From positions 434,001-498,000 of the forward strand of contig CAWHOS010000003.1 in NCBI GenBank assembly GCA_963831105.1: a stretch of DNA of 64,000 bases, given 5' to 3'. Within the stretch, counting starts at the first letter, position 1, and every line of letters starts with the position of its first letter. Positions 55,780 to 63,702 of this stretch are shown piece by piece. The notes under the pieces are model-generated. The model was not told where the DNA came from and ran no database searches. It saw nothing but the letters and a program-made list of their open reading frames with translations. The DNA comes from DATFQI01 sp963831105. Its GTDB lineage: Bacteria; Actinomycetota; Thermoleophilia; Solirubrobacterales; Solirubrobacteraceae. The position numbers and the translations under genes were made by a program.

Positions 55780-56840
55780 AGCCGGTCCTGTTCGTCACCA
55801 ACCACGCGCCGCCGTTCCGCGTCGGCGCCTTCCGCGAGCTGCACGAGCGCGAGGAGGCCGTCTTCGCGCTGATCGGCGGCGACGTCCGCCACGGCGGCGG
55901 AGCGGGCGGCGGCGAGCTGCCCTTCCCCGTGCTGCGGCCGAGCCAGCGCGGCGTGGCGCGGCTGGCGGCCTCCGGGCGCTTCCGCGCGGTGATCGCGGGG
56001 ATCTCGGGCCGGGTCGCGCTGCCCGCCGCGTGGATGGGCGCCCGCCGGGCGCGCGTCCCGTTCGTGCTGTGGGCGACGCTCTGGGCGCACCCGCGCACCG
56101 CGGCGCACGCCCTCTCCTACCTGCCGATGCGCGCGATCTACCGCGACGCCGACGCGATCGCGACCTACGGCCCGCACGTGTCGGCCTACGTGCGCGCCAA
56201 GGGCGCCCGCGGGCCGGTCTTCGAGGCGCCGCAGAGCGTCGATGACGCCTTCTGGACCGCTGCCGCCGCGCCAGAACGGCGGGCGGAGTTCCAAGCTCTG
56301 TTTGCCGGTCGTTTGTCACGGGAAAAGGGCGTCTGCGTGCTTCTACGGGCTTGGCCTCTCGCCAACCTGTCAGCACCGCCAACCGCGCTGGTACTGGTTG
56401 GCGACGGTCCGATCCGAGCCCGGGCCGTCGCCGCCGGCGCGGCGCACCTCGAAGGCCCCCTGGAGCCCGAGCGCCTGCGCAACTTCTATGCGGGCAGCGA
56501 CGTTGTGGTGGTGCCGTCGATCCCCACGCGCGACTTCCTCGAGCCGTGGGGGCTCGTCGTCAACGAAGCCTTCGACCAAGGAGTCCCCGTCATCGCCACC
56601 GACGCCGTCGGCGCCGCCGCAGGCGGCCTCGTGCAGCACGAGCGCACCGGGCTCGTCGTGCCCGCGGGCGACGAGCACGCGCTCGCCGCCGCGCTGCGGC
56701 GCCTGCACGGCGATCCGGCACTGCGCGCGCGGCTCGGGGCCAACGCGCGCGAGGCCGTGCGCGCGCATTCCCACGCCGCCTGGGCGGAGGGCATGAGCGC
56801 GGCTCTGAGGGCCGTGGGAGCGTCGAATGCGCCCTGCTAG
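55776..56840 (+). CDS. GT4-family glycosyltransferase with a possible CTG start and an internal low-GC3 patch
   Basis: A 354-residue GT-B enzyme. 'PVLFVTNHAPPFRVGAFREL' opens it, 'LFAGRLSREKGVCVLLRAWP' and 'ALVLVGDGPIRARAVAAGAA' begin the donor half and 'RDFLEPWGLVVNEAFDQGVP' is the E-x7-E block. No ATG, GTG or TTG lies near the expected N-terminus; the only fitting codon is a CTG at 55776 that overlaps the previous stop (CTGA), so either CTG is used or a base is miscalled. Codons 166-214 (56271-56417) have unusual A/T-rich third positions. The stop is at 56840, eleven bases before the next ATG. Confidence 0.85.
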   Translation: MKPVLFVTNHAPPFRVGAFRELHEREEAVFALIGGDVRHGGGAGGGELPFPVLRPSQRGVARLAASGRFRAVIAGISGRVALPAAWMGARRARVPFVLWATLWAHPRTAAHALSYLPMRAIYRDADAIATYGPHVSAYVRAKGARGPVFEAPQSVDDAFWTAAAAPERRAEFQALFAGRLSREKGVCVLLRAWPLANLSAPPTALVLVGDGPIRARAVAAGAAHLEGPLEPERLRNFYAGSDVVVVPSIPTRDFLEPWGLVVNEAFDQGVPVIATDAVGAAAGGLVQHERTGLVVPAGDEHALAAALRRLHGDPALRARLGANAREAVRAHSHAAWAEGMSAALRAVGASNAPC

Positions 56841-56843
56841 CGT
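56838..56843 (+). promoter_or_regulatory. TAGCGT -10-like element, leaderless spacing
   Basis: TAGCGT starts on the TAG stop of the GT4 gene and ends seven bases before the ATG at 56851, the spacing expected for a leaderless transcript of the small-protein/ligase pair. Confidence 0.35.
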
Positions 56844-56850
56844 GATTTTC

Positions 56851-57381
56851 ATGCTTCGCCTCGCGCTGGCGTGCCTGGTGCTGGGGCTCATCGTCGCCGT
56901 CCCGGCGGCGAACGCGGCGAGCACGACCCAGATCCTGCGCGACTGCGCGGACGACGGGGTCCTGCAGGGCGACTACAAGCCGTCCGAGCTGCGCAAGGCG
57001 CGCCAGAACATCCCGACGGACACCGACGAGTACACGGACTGCCGTGACGTGCTGGCGCGCGCCGCGGCGGCCGGCGTGGCCGGCTCCGGAGCGGGCTCGG
57101 GCGGTGGCTCCGGCGGCTCGTCCGAGAACGCGCCGCTGGAGAGCCCGAACACGCCCGAGGGCAAGGAGGCGATCGGCAAGGCGGCCGGCGAGGGCGCTCC
57201 CGATCCGATCCGCCTCGGGGGGCGCGCCGTCGTCCCCGGCTCCGCCGGGCTCGCCTCGGACGCCGTCCGCAACGACCTGCCCACGCCGCTGATCGTGGTG
57301 CTGGCGCTGCTCGGCGCCGCCGCCCTGGCCACCCTGACGCCCTTCGTCCGACGCCGTGTCGTCGCTCGCTTCAAGCGCTGA
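56851..57381 (+). CDS. Small exported, C-terminally membrane-anchored protein preceding an O-antigen ligase gene
   Basis: A 176-residue protein of no family I can name. A signal peptide ('MLRLALACLVLGLIVAVPAA', cut near NAA) precedes 'ILRDCADDGVLQGDYKPSEL' and 'NIPTDTDEYTDCRDVLARAA', a short helical domain with two conserved-looking Cys that could pair. A Gly/Ser linker and an acidic/neutral stretch lead to one membrane helix ('PLIVVLALLGAAALATLTPF') and an Arg-rich cytoplasmic end. The next gene starts within its 3' end (57356), so the two are co-translated. Likely an accessory of the ligase/polymerase. Confidence 0.7.
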   Translation: MLRLALACLVLGLIVAVPAANAASTTQILRDCADDGVLQGDYKPSELRKARQNIPTDTDEYTDCRDVLARAAAAGVAGSGAGSGGGSGGSSENAPLESPNTPEGKEAIGKAAGEGAPDPIRLGGRAVVPGSAGLASDAVRNDLPTPLIVVLALLGAAALATLTPFVRRRVVARFKR

Positions 57382-59467
57382 GCCGCGCCCGACGCGCCCC
57401 TACACGCGCACCGTCACGATCCCGTGGGCGGGGCCTGGGGCCTGGCTGTCGGTCGCCGTCGGGCTGGTGATCCTGCTCGCCACGTTCGTCGGCCGCGGCG
57501 GCGTGCGGCTGGGGCCGACGACGACGGTCGAGATCGGCCTGCTGCTGGCCGGCGCCGTGGCCGTCGCCGCCGCCTGCCTGCGCGGCGCCCAGGGTCGCCT
57601 GCACGGCGTGCCCGCCGTGATCGCGTTCGGGCTGCTGGCCGCCTACACGGCGCTGTCGATCATGTGGTCGCTGTCGCCGTCGGACTCGTGGCTGGAGACC
57701 AACCGCACGTTCGCGTACCTCGCGGTCTTCGCAGGCGGCGTCGCGCTCGTGCGCCTGGCGCCCGGTCGCTGGGCCGAGATGCTCTACGGGGTGCTCGCCG
57801 GGCTCGTGGCGATCTGCGCGTGGGCGCTGCTGACGAAGGTCTTCCCGGCGTCGCTGAACCCGGACGAGACGCTCGCCCGGCTGCGCGCGCCGTTCGAGTA
57901 CTGGAACAGCGTCGGGCTGACCGCGGCGATGGCGGTCCCGCCGCTGCTGTGGCTGACCGCGCGCCGCACCGGCAGCGGGCCCGTCAACGCCATCGCCTGG
58001 CCGCTGCTCGGGCTCGTCTTCGTCTGCCTGATGCTGTCCTACTCGCGCGGGGCGCTGGTCGCGCTCGCGATCGGGCTCGCCGTCTGGTTCGCGGCGGTGC
58101 CGCTGCGGCTGCGGGCGGTCGCCGCGCTGCTGTGCTCCTCGCTCGCGGCCGTGCCCGTCGTGCTGTGGGCGTTCGCGCAGGACGGGCTGACCGTCGACCG
58201 CGCGCCGATGGCGGCGCGCGTGGACGCGGGCCACGAACTGGGCGCGCTGCTGCTGCTGCTCGTCGCCGTGCTCGGGGCGTGCGGGCTCGCCGTCGGCTTC
58301 TTCACGACGCAGAGCCCGCCGGACGAGCGGGCGCGCCGGATCGCCGGCCGCGGCCTGCTCGCCGGGCTCGCGCTCGTCCCCGTCGCGGTCGTGATCGCGC
58401 TCGCCGCCGCGCCCGGCGGGGTCTCGGGCCAGACCTCCGACGCGTGGAGCCGCCTCACCGACCCGCAGGCGCGCACCCCGGGCAACACCCCGGACCGGCT
58501 CGCCGCGACGTCGTCCGTGCGCGCGCAGTACTGGGACGAGGCGCTCAAGGTCCACGCGGACTCCACGCTCGTCGGCACCGGCGCGGGCTCCTACGCGGTC
58601 GTGCGCACGCGCTACCGCCAGAACGGCGACGTGCTCGTCCGCCACGCCCACGGCTACTTCGTCCAGACGCTCTCCGACCTGGGCTGGGTCGGCCTCGGCC
58701 TCTCCCTGCTCGCCGCGCTCGCGTGGCTGCTCACGGCCGCCCGCGCGCTCGGCATGCGCCGAGAGGACCGCGGGCTTCCGTTCGATGCCGAACGAGTGGC
58801 GATGTGGACGATGGCGGCGGCCGTCGTCGTGTTCGCGCTGCACTCCGCGATCGACTGGACGTGGTTCGTCCCGGGCAACGTCGTGCCCGCGCTGCTGCTC
58901 GCCGGCTGGGTGGCGGGCCGCGGCCCGCTGCGGGCCCGGCTGGCCCCGGAGGCGCCGGTCGCCGCCGTCGCCGCCGAGCCGGTCGCGCCGCGGGCGGGCT
59001 GGCGCCGCTATGCGCCCGAGCCGGTCCGCGGGCTGTTCGCCGCGCTGGCGATCGCCATCGCCCTGCTCGCGGCGTGGGCGGCCTACCAGCCCCAGCGCTC
59101 CGTGAACGCGGGCGACGAGGCGCTCGCGCTGCTCGACCGCGGCCGCTACGAGCAGGCGGCCGCGATGGCGCAGACGGCCGTCGACCGCAACCCGCTCTCC
59201 CCCGAGCCGCTGTTCGAGCTCGCCGCGATCCAGCAGGCCCGCGGCCAGACGCCCGAGGCGAAGGTCGCCCTCATCCGCGCAACCGAGGTGCAGCCCGCCA
59301 GCGCCGAGGCCTGGCGCCGGCTCGGGCAGTTCCGGCTCGACGCGCTGTCCGAGCCCCGGGGCGCCCTGAAGAACTTCCAGGTGGCGTACTACCTCGATCC
59401 CACCAACCCGCGGTCCTGGTCGGACCTGATCGTCGCGACCAAGGCGATCCAGGCCGACGGGGGTTAG
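57356..59467 (+). CDS. O-antigen ligase/polymerase-like membrane protein with C-terminal TPRs
   Basis: A clean 703-residue protein. About eleven helices; family text includes 'RAPFEYWNSVGLTAAMAVPP', 'LSYSRGALVALAIGLAVWFA', 'YWDEALKVHADSTLVGTGAG' and 'RHAHGYFVQTLSDLGWVGLG', the last with the conserved His of Wzy_C/WaaL proteins. After a last helix (about 560-580), residues 585-700 ('ALALLDRGRYEQAAAMAQTA', 'PLFELAAIQQARGQTPEAKV') are TPR repeats, which lie outside the usual ligase. The GTG start overlaps the small protein gene by 26 bases. It joins polymer to a lipid or wall acceptor, or polymerises repeat units. Confidence 0.88.
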   Translation: MSSLASSAEPRPTRPYTRTVTIPWAGPGAWLSVAVGLVILLATFVGRGGVRLGPTTTVEIGLLLAGAVAVAAACLRGAQGRLHGVPAVIAFGLLAAYTALSIMWSLSPSDSWLETNRTFAYLAVFAGGVALVRLAPGRWAEMLYGVLAGLVAICAWALLTKVFPASLNPDETLARLRAPFEYWNSVGLTAAMAVPPLLWLTARRTGSGPVNAIAWPLLGLVFVCLMLSYSRGALVALAIGLAVWFAAVPLRLRAVAALLCSSLAAVPVVLWAFAQDGLTVDRAPMAARVDAGHELGALLLLLVAVLGACGLAVGFFTTQSPPDERARRIAGRGLLAGLALVPVAVVIALAAAPGGVSGQTSDAWSRLTDPQARTPGNTPDRLAATSSVRAQYWDEALKVHADSTLVGTGAGSYAVVRTRYRQNGDVLVRHAHGYFVQTLSDLGWVGLGLSLLAALAWLLTAARALGMRREDRGLPFDAERVAMWTMAAAVVVFALHSAIDWTWFVPGNVVPALLLAGWVAGRGPLRARLAPEAPVAAVAAEPVAPRAGWRRYAPEPVRGLFAALAIAIALLAAWAAYQPQRSVNAGDEALALLDRGRYEQAAAMAQTAVDRNPLSPEPLFELAAIQQARGQTPEAKVALIRATEVQPASAEAWRRLGQFRLDALSEPRGALKNFQVAYYLDPTNPRSWSDLIVATKAIQADGG

Positions 59468-59511
59468 GGCTCTCGTTCGGCTGGCGCCGTGTTTGGGGCG
59501 GCAGTGCGGAG

Positions 59512-59760
59512 CGTTTGAACTGCTGGCTGGGTGGGGGAGGGGGGTGTCGCCCGCGGCGCCTGCTCCGGGCCGCCACTAACAGCGAGGTGCCCGAAACTCC
59601 CGCTGAGCGGGAACCATCGTCCCCTCGTTTCGCGGCCGGAAACGCCGGGTCGATCACGCACGCTCAGCGGGAGCCAGGCGACCCGCGCTGTTAGTGGCGG
59701 CCCCAGGGATCGAGGGCGCGGGCCACTCCCCCTCCCCCACCCAGCCGCCGTTCAAGAACG
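59512..59760. repeat. Large imperfect inverted repeat (about 100-base arms)
   Basis: The gene-free stretch 59468-59796 is mostly this element. The left arm (59512 to about 59611) and right arm (about 59662-59760) are inverted copies with mismatches and small indels. The core GGCCGCCACTAACAGCG (59568-59584) is matched perfectly by 59686-59702, and the outer ends share TTGAAC and GGCTGGGTGGGGGAGGGGG. A CCCGCTGAGCGGG palindrome (59599-59611) lies by the 50-base loop. It sits between converging genes, so it may be a bidirectional terminator, or a miniature inverted-repeat element; no transposase or target-site duplication was seen. Confidence 0.7.
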
Positions 59761-59796
59761 CCTCGCACCACCACCCCGGCACAGGGCGCCAGCCAG

Positions 59797-60402
59797 TCAT
59801 CGCCCTGCACGCGCGACGAGCGACCGGCGAAACACGGGTACGCCTCCAACGGCACGCACCTCCGGAGCCGAGAACCCCGCGGCCACGAGCAACGCGCCAA
59901 GCGACCCCGCCGTGAAGAACCGCAGGTGCTGCCCCTGCGGGTCGAAGTGCGCCTCGAACCGCAGCAACGCCACGACGACAGCTTGCACGCGACCGTGGAA
60001 CGGCACCGTCACGAGGATCCGGCCGCCTGGCCGCAGGACCCTGCGCGCCTCCTGCAGCAGGTGCGCGCCGTCGGCGACGTGCTCGAGCACCTCCGAGCAC
60101 CAGACGAGGTCGACGGCGCCGTGGTCGAGCGGGATCGAGCCGTCGGGCTCGAGCAGCCGCAGGTCGGCGCCCGGGGCCACGGCGCGGGCTCGCGTGAGCG
60201 CGGCCTCGGCGACCTCGACGCCGACCGGGTCGGCGCCCGCGTCGCGCAGCGCCGCCACGAAGCGCCCGGCGCCGCAGCCGAGGTCGAGCACGCGCTCTCC
60301 GGGCCGCGCCTCGGAGAGCAGCAGCGCGCGGCGGCGCTCCCAGGCCCACGGCTCGGGGTCGGCGGGCGCGTCGGCCCAGAAGCTCTCGTAGTACGCGCGC
60401 AC
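59797..60402 (-). CDS. Class I SAM methyltransferase
   Basis: A 201-residue protein. 'ERVLDLGCGAGRFVAALRDA' is motif I, 'GVEVAEAALTRARAVAPGAD' holds the ribose-binding acidic residue, 'VDLVWCSEVLEHVADGAHLL' and 'LRPGGRILVTVPFHG' follow. An upstream aromatic N-terminus ('MRAYYESFWADAPADPEPWA') is typical of small Methyltransf_11/23 proteins. The start is a GTG at 60402, seven bases from a TAGGGT hexamer that overlaps the stop of the DUF4173 gene. It may share that gene's transcript or have its own. Substrate unknown. Confidence 0.85.
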   Translation of the reverse strand: MRAYYESFWADAPADPEPWAWERRRALLLSEARPGERVLDLGCGAGRFVAALRDAGADPVGVEVAEAALTRARAVAPGADLRLLEPDGSIPLDHGAVDLVWCSEVLEHVADGAHLLQEARRVLRPGGRILVTVPFHGRVQAVVVALLRFEAHFDPQGQHLRFFTAGSLGALLVAAGFSAPEVRAVGGVPVFRRSLVARAGR

Positions 60403-60409
60403 GGCGCGG

Positions 60410-60415
60410 ACCCTA
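60410..60415 (-). promoter_or_regulatory. TAGGGT -10-like element, leaderless spacing
   Basis: Read leftwards, TAGGGT begins on the TAG stop of the DUF4173 gene and ends seven bases before the methyltransferase GTG at 60402. Confidence 0.35.
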
Positions 60416-61959
60416 GTAGGGGCAACCGGTTCCCGGAGCGGGCAGATCGGCGAGCGCGCGCCGGGCTCGGGAGCGCGCGACGTTGGCTCCGAGCGGGCCG
60501 TCGGAGGCCCGCAGGTCGCCGCGGATCCGCCACGCGACGCATTCGGGGTACCGCAGCCGCGTGAGCGCCACCGCGGCGTCGGGGCTGAGGTGCTCGAGGT
60601 ACTCGCCGTCGATCCTCCCGCCGTCGAGGTAGCGGTCCACGTTGCGGGAGGCGATGCGGCCGTCCGGATTGCTCGCGGCGAACGCGATCGCGCCCGCCGC
60701 GGACACGATCACGAGTACGCGCGGCAGCCAGCCGGCCCGGCCGGTCACGAGCGCCGCCAGGACGAGCGCGAGCACCGCTCCGAGCCAGAGGATGTTCGCG
60801 TCGGCCAGCAGCCGCAGCCGCGTGTAGCCGAAGGCCTGCTCGTAGAGCCCGAGCCGCTTCAGCGCCGACGCGAGCACGACCAGGCAGAGCGCGCACAGCG
60901 CGGCCAGCAGGGCTCGCAGCACCACGTCGTCGCGGCGGTCCTCGACCCGCGCCCACCGGCGCGCGCCCGCGATCACGGCGAGCGTCAGCATCGCGGCGGC
61001 CATCAGCTGGCCGTAGCCCTGGTGGGCGTAGTCGGCGTAGGAGAGCCCGGCGGTGCGCAGCACGTGGTCGTGGCCGCCGAACAGCACGGTCAGCTGGACG
61101 GCGACGAACGCGGCGAACAGCGTGGCGAGCGAGGCCAGCGGCAGCAGCCATTCGGGGCGCGCGAGCCGCGCCCGGCCCGGCAGGCCGGCCCGGGCGGGGC
61201 CGGCGGCGCGCGCCACCGCCAGCGCCCCGCCGAGCGCCGCCACGACGGCGAGGGCCAGCACGCGTCCCACCGGGTCGTCCACCTGCACGTCGCTGGGCAG
61301 CGCCCGGTCTACGAGCTCCGCGAAGGCGGCGTCCGCCGCCGTGAACAGCGGCACGAAGACGGCCAGCAGCGCAGCGGCGAGCAGCCCGCCGCGCAGCGCC
61401 GGGCGGACCCGCGAGCCGTCCGGCCGGCCCGCCACACGCCCGAGCGGCGCGGCCACCGCGGCCAGCCCGAGGAGCGGCCGCCGCAACGCGCGCGTGAGGC
61501 CCGCGACGACCTGCCGGCCGCTCTGCCCGCCCGCCGCGGCCAGCGAGGCGAGCATCGCCGCCCCGACCAGGCACCAGAACCACACCCAAGCCGCCGCCCG
61601 CAGCGCCGGCATCGCCGCGAGTGCAGCCGCGAGCAGCCACAGCGCCGCGCGATACGCCGTATCGGCGCGCGACCCGCGAGCGCGCGCGGCGGTCGCAGGT
61701 GCCGCGCCGGCCGCGGGCGCGGCACGCGCCACCGTGGCGCGACCGCCGCCGCGGCGCACAGGGCGACGCCCAGCGCGGCCAGGCCCGCGCCCGCGGGCAC
61801 GCCGACGAGGCACACCGCGGCGAACGCGCCGAGCGCGAGCACGGCCGCCGCGTACCAGGCCGGGGCCGCCGTCGCCGCCTCGCGCAGCCGTTGCGCGTGG
61901 CGCGCGCCCAGGGGCCATCCTCCGGCCTCGCGGCCGGCATCGTGGGGCGGCGTGGTCAC
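60413..61959 (-). CDS. DUF4173-family polytopic membrane protein (one frameshift)
   Basis: About 515 residues with ten or more helices. 'PLFTAADAAFAELVDRALPS', 'LTVLFGGHDHVLRTAGLSYA' with 'DYAHQGYGQLMAAAMLTLAV', and 'LFVGRNVDRYL'-like late text ('SRNVDRYLDGGRIDGEYLEH') are the DUF4173 hallmarks. An indel near 61725 separates the first 75 residues, which begin 'VTTPPHDAGREAGGWPLG' at the GTG 61959. That start overlaps the histidine kinase stop (GTGA). Function is unknown; DUF4173 genes often follow two-component systems, as here. Confidence 0.82.
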
Positions 61960-62951
61960 GCCGGCAGCTCCACGACCATCCTGCAACCGGAGACCCCGTC
62001 ATCGACGCGGGCCTCGGCGCGGATCGCCCCGCCGTGGGCGTCGACGATCCAGCGCGCGATCGCCAGCCCGAGCCCGCTGCCCTCGCCGTTGCGGGCGACG
62101 TCGGCGCGGTAGAAGCGCTCGAACACCCGCTCCGCCTCGTGCGGGGCGATGCCGGGGCCCTCGTCGGCGACCTCGATCCGCGTCCGCGCGCCGTCGATGT
62201 GGGCGGTCAGCCACACGCGGCCCTCGGGCGGCGAATGGCGCACCGCGTTGTCGAGCAGGTTCGCGACGACCTGGTGCATCCGCTCCGGGTCGCCCTTGAC
62301 GTGCAGGTCGCCGGGCTGCACGCACACCTTCAGCCGCACGGGGCGCTCGCCGAGCTCGCACTCGCGGGTGGCCTGCTCGAGCAGCTCGCGGACGCCGAAC
62401 GACACCGGCTCGAGCGCCAGCTTGCCGCTCTCCAGCCGCGAGAGGTCGAGCAGCTGCTCCACCAGCCGGCCGAGCCGCTCCGTCTGCGCGAGCGCCGTCC
62501 GGATCGCCGCCGGGTCGGTCGGCTCGATGCCGTCGGCGAGGTTCTCCAGCAGCGCCTGCAGGGCGCCGATCGGCGTCCGCAGCTCGTGCGAGACGTTGGC
62601 GACGAGGTCGCGCCGCATGCGCTCGACGTCGGCCAGGTCGGCGGCCATCGCGTTGAACGCCCGGGCGAGCTCGCCGACCTCGTCGCGCGACGTCGCCCGC
62701 ACCCGCCGGTCGTAGTCGCCGCGCGCCATCGCGCTCGCCGCGGCCGCCATGTCGCGCAGCGGCGAGGTCATCCCGCGGGCGAGGAACTGCACCATGAACA
62801 GCCCGAGCGCCGCCGCCAGCAGCACGCGCCACTCGAGGTCCAGCCCCGCGCGCCGGCCGAGCGCCAGCACGAGCACGGTGCCGGCCACGGTGGCCACGAT
62901 CACCACGCCGAGCTTGACCTTGATCGACCGCAACCGGTCGAGCGGGCGCAT
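61956..62951 (-). CDS. Sensor histidine kinase (HAMP-HisKA-HATPase)
   Basis: A 331-residue membrane kinase. Two adjacent helices (about 12-31 and 43-59) leave almost no outer sensor loop, so it may sense within the membrane or through a partner such as the DUF4173 protein. HAMP is about 60-112, the H-box 'VANVSHELRTPIGALQALLE' places the phosphorylated His at 122, the N-box is 'HQVVANLLDNAVRHS', and 'ADEGPGIA' and 'GEGSGLGLAIARWIVDAHGG' are G boxes. It starts at an ATG (62951) five bases after the response-regulator gene. Confidence 0.93.
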   Translation of the reverse strand: MRPLDRLRSIKVKLGVVIVATVAGTVLVLALGRRAGLDLEWRVLLAAALGLFMVQFLARGMTSPLRDMAAAASAMARGDYDRRVRATSRDEVGELARAFNAMAADLADVERMRRDLVANVSHELRTPIGALQALLENLADGIEPTDPAAIRTALAQTERLGRLVEQLLDLSRLESGKLALEPVSFGVRELLEQATRECELGERPVRLKVCVQPGDLHVKGDPERMHQVVANLLDNAVRHSPPEGRVWLTAHIDGARTRIEVADEGPGIAPHEAERVFERFYRADVARNGEGSGLGLAIARWIVDAHGGAIRAEARVDDGVSGCRMVVELPA

Positions 62952-62955
62952 CTCC

Positions 62956-63627
62956 CTACGTCTCCAGCGCGTAGCCGACGCCGTGGACCGTCCGCACGAG
63001 CCCGGCGCCGAGCTTCGCGCGCAGCCCGCGCACGTGCGAGTCGACCGTCCGCTGGCCCGAGCCGTCGCGCCAGCCCCAGACGTCGGCGAGCAGCTGCTCG
63101 CGCGTGTAGACCACGCCGGGGCGGGCGGCGAGCAGGGCCAGCAGGTCGAACTCCGTCGGCGTCAGGTGCACGGCCTCGCCGCCGACGCGCACGCGCCGGG
63201 TCGCGGGGTCGAGCTCCAGCGCGCCGACGCGAACCGCGTCGCCGGCGGGTGCGGGCCGGCGCTCGACGCGCCGCAGGAGCGCCCGCACCCGCGCGACGAG
63301 CTCGCGGGGGGAGAACGGCTTGGTCATGTAGTCGTCGGCCCCGACGCCGAGCCCGACGAGCACGTCGGTCTCCTCGCCCCGGGCCGTGAGCATGAGGACG
63401 GGCACGGGCCGCTCGCGCTGGACGCGCCGGCAGACCTCGAGGCCGTCCATCCCCGGCAGCATCACGTCGAGGACGACGAGATCGGGGCGCAGGCGCTGGC
63501 ACAGCGCGACCCCGGACGGGCCGTCGGAGGCGACCTCGACGTTGAAGCCCTCGGCCCGCAGGCGGGCGGCCACGGCGGCCGCGATCACCGTCTCGTCCTC
63601 GACCACGCAGATGAGTGGGGCTGCCAT
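62956..63627 (-). CDS. OmpR/PhoB-family response regulator
   Basis: A 223-residue regulator. The receiver domain (1-120) has the acidic pair E10-D11, phospho-acceptor D54 in 'DLVVLDVMLPGMDGLEV' and the conserved Lys in 'GADDYMTKPFS'. The DNA-binding winged helix (about 130-223) has 'VHLTPTEFDLLALLAARPG' and 'RTVDSHVRGLRAKLGAGLVR'. The ATG at 63627 is preferred to upstream in-frame codons, which would add unconserved residues. It is co-transcribed with the kinase. Repeats in the spacer at 63660-63691 may be its operator. Confidence 0.94.
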   Translation of the reverse strand: MAAPLICVVEDETVIAAAVAARLRAEGFNVEVASDGPSGVALCQRLRPDLVVLDVMLPGMDGLEVCRRVQRERPVPVLMLTARGEETDVLVGLGVGADDYMTKPFSPRELVARVRALLRRVERRPAPAGDAVRVGALELDPATRRVRVGGEAVHLTPTEFDLLALLAARPGVVYTREQLLADVWGWRDGSGQRTVDSHVRGLRAKLGAGLVRTVHGVGYALET

Positions 63628-63659
63628 GGCGCCGGAGTGTGCCAGGGCGGTATGGAAGG

Positions 63660-63691
63660 GGTGCACGGATCCCGTGCAGGTTTGGTGCAGA
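63660..63691. promoter_or_regulatory. Palindrome and GTGCA direct repeats in the regulator/MBL divergent spacer
   Basis: GTGCA occurs three times (63661, 63674, 63685) with 13- and 11-base spacing, the near-helical spacing of OmpR-family sites. The first two lie in TGCACGG-ATC-CCGTGCA, a perfect inverted repeat (63662-63678). Either reading makes it a candidate operator for both divergent genes. Confidence 0.4.
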
Positions 63692-63702
63692 ATCAGAGGG
63701 CC

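Noticed and set aside
59654..59796. Protein-coding extension of the methyltransferase through the inverted repeat ('WVGEGEWPAPSIPG...')
   Set aside because: The methyltransferase already stops at 59797; the phrase is the translation of one repeat arm and would need a frame change.
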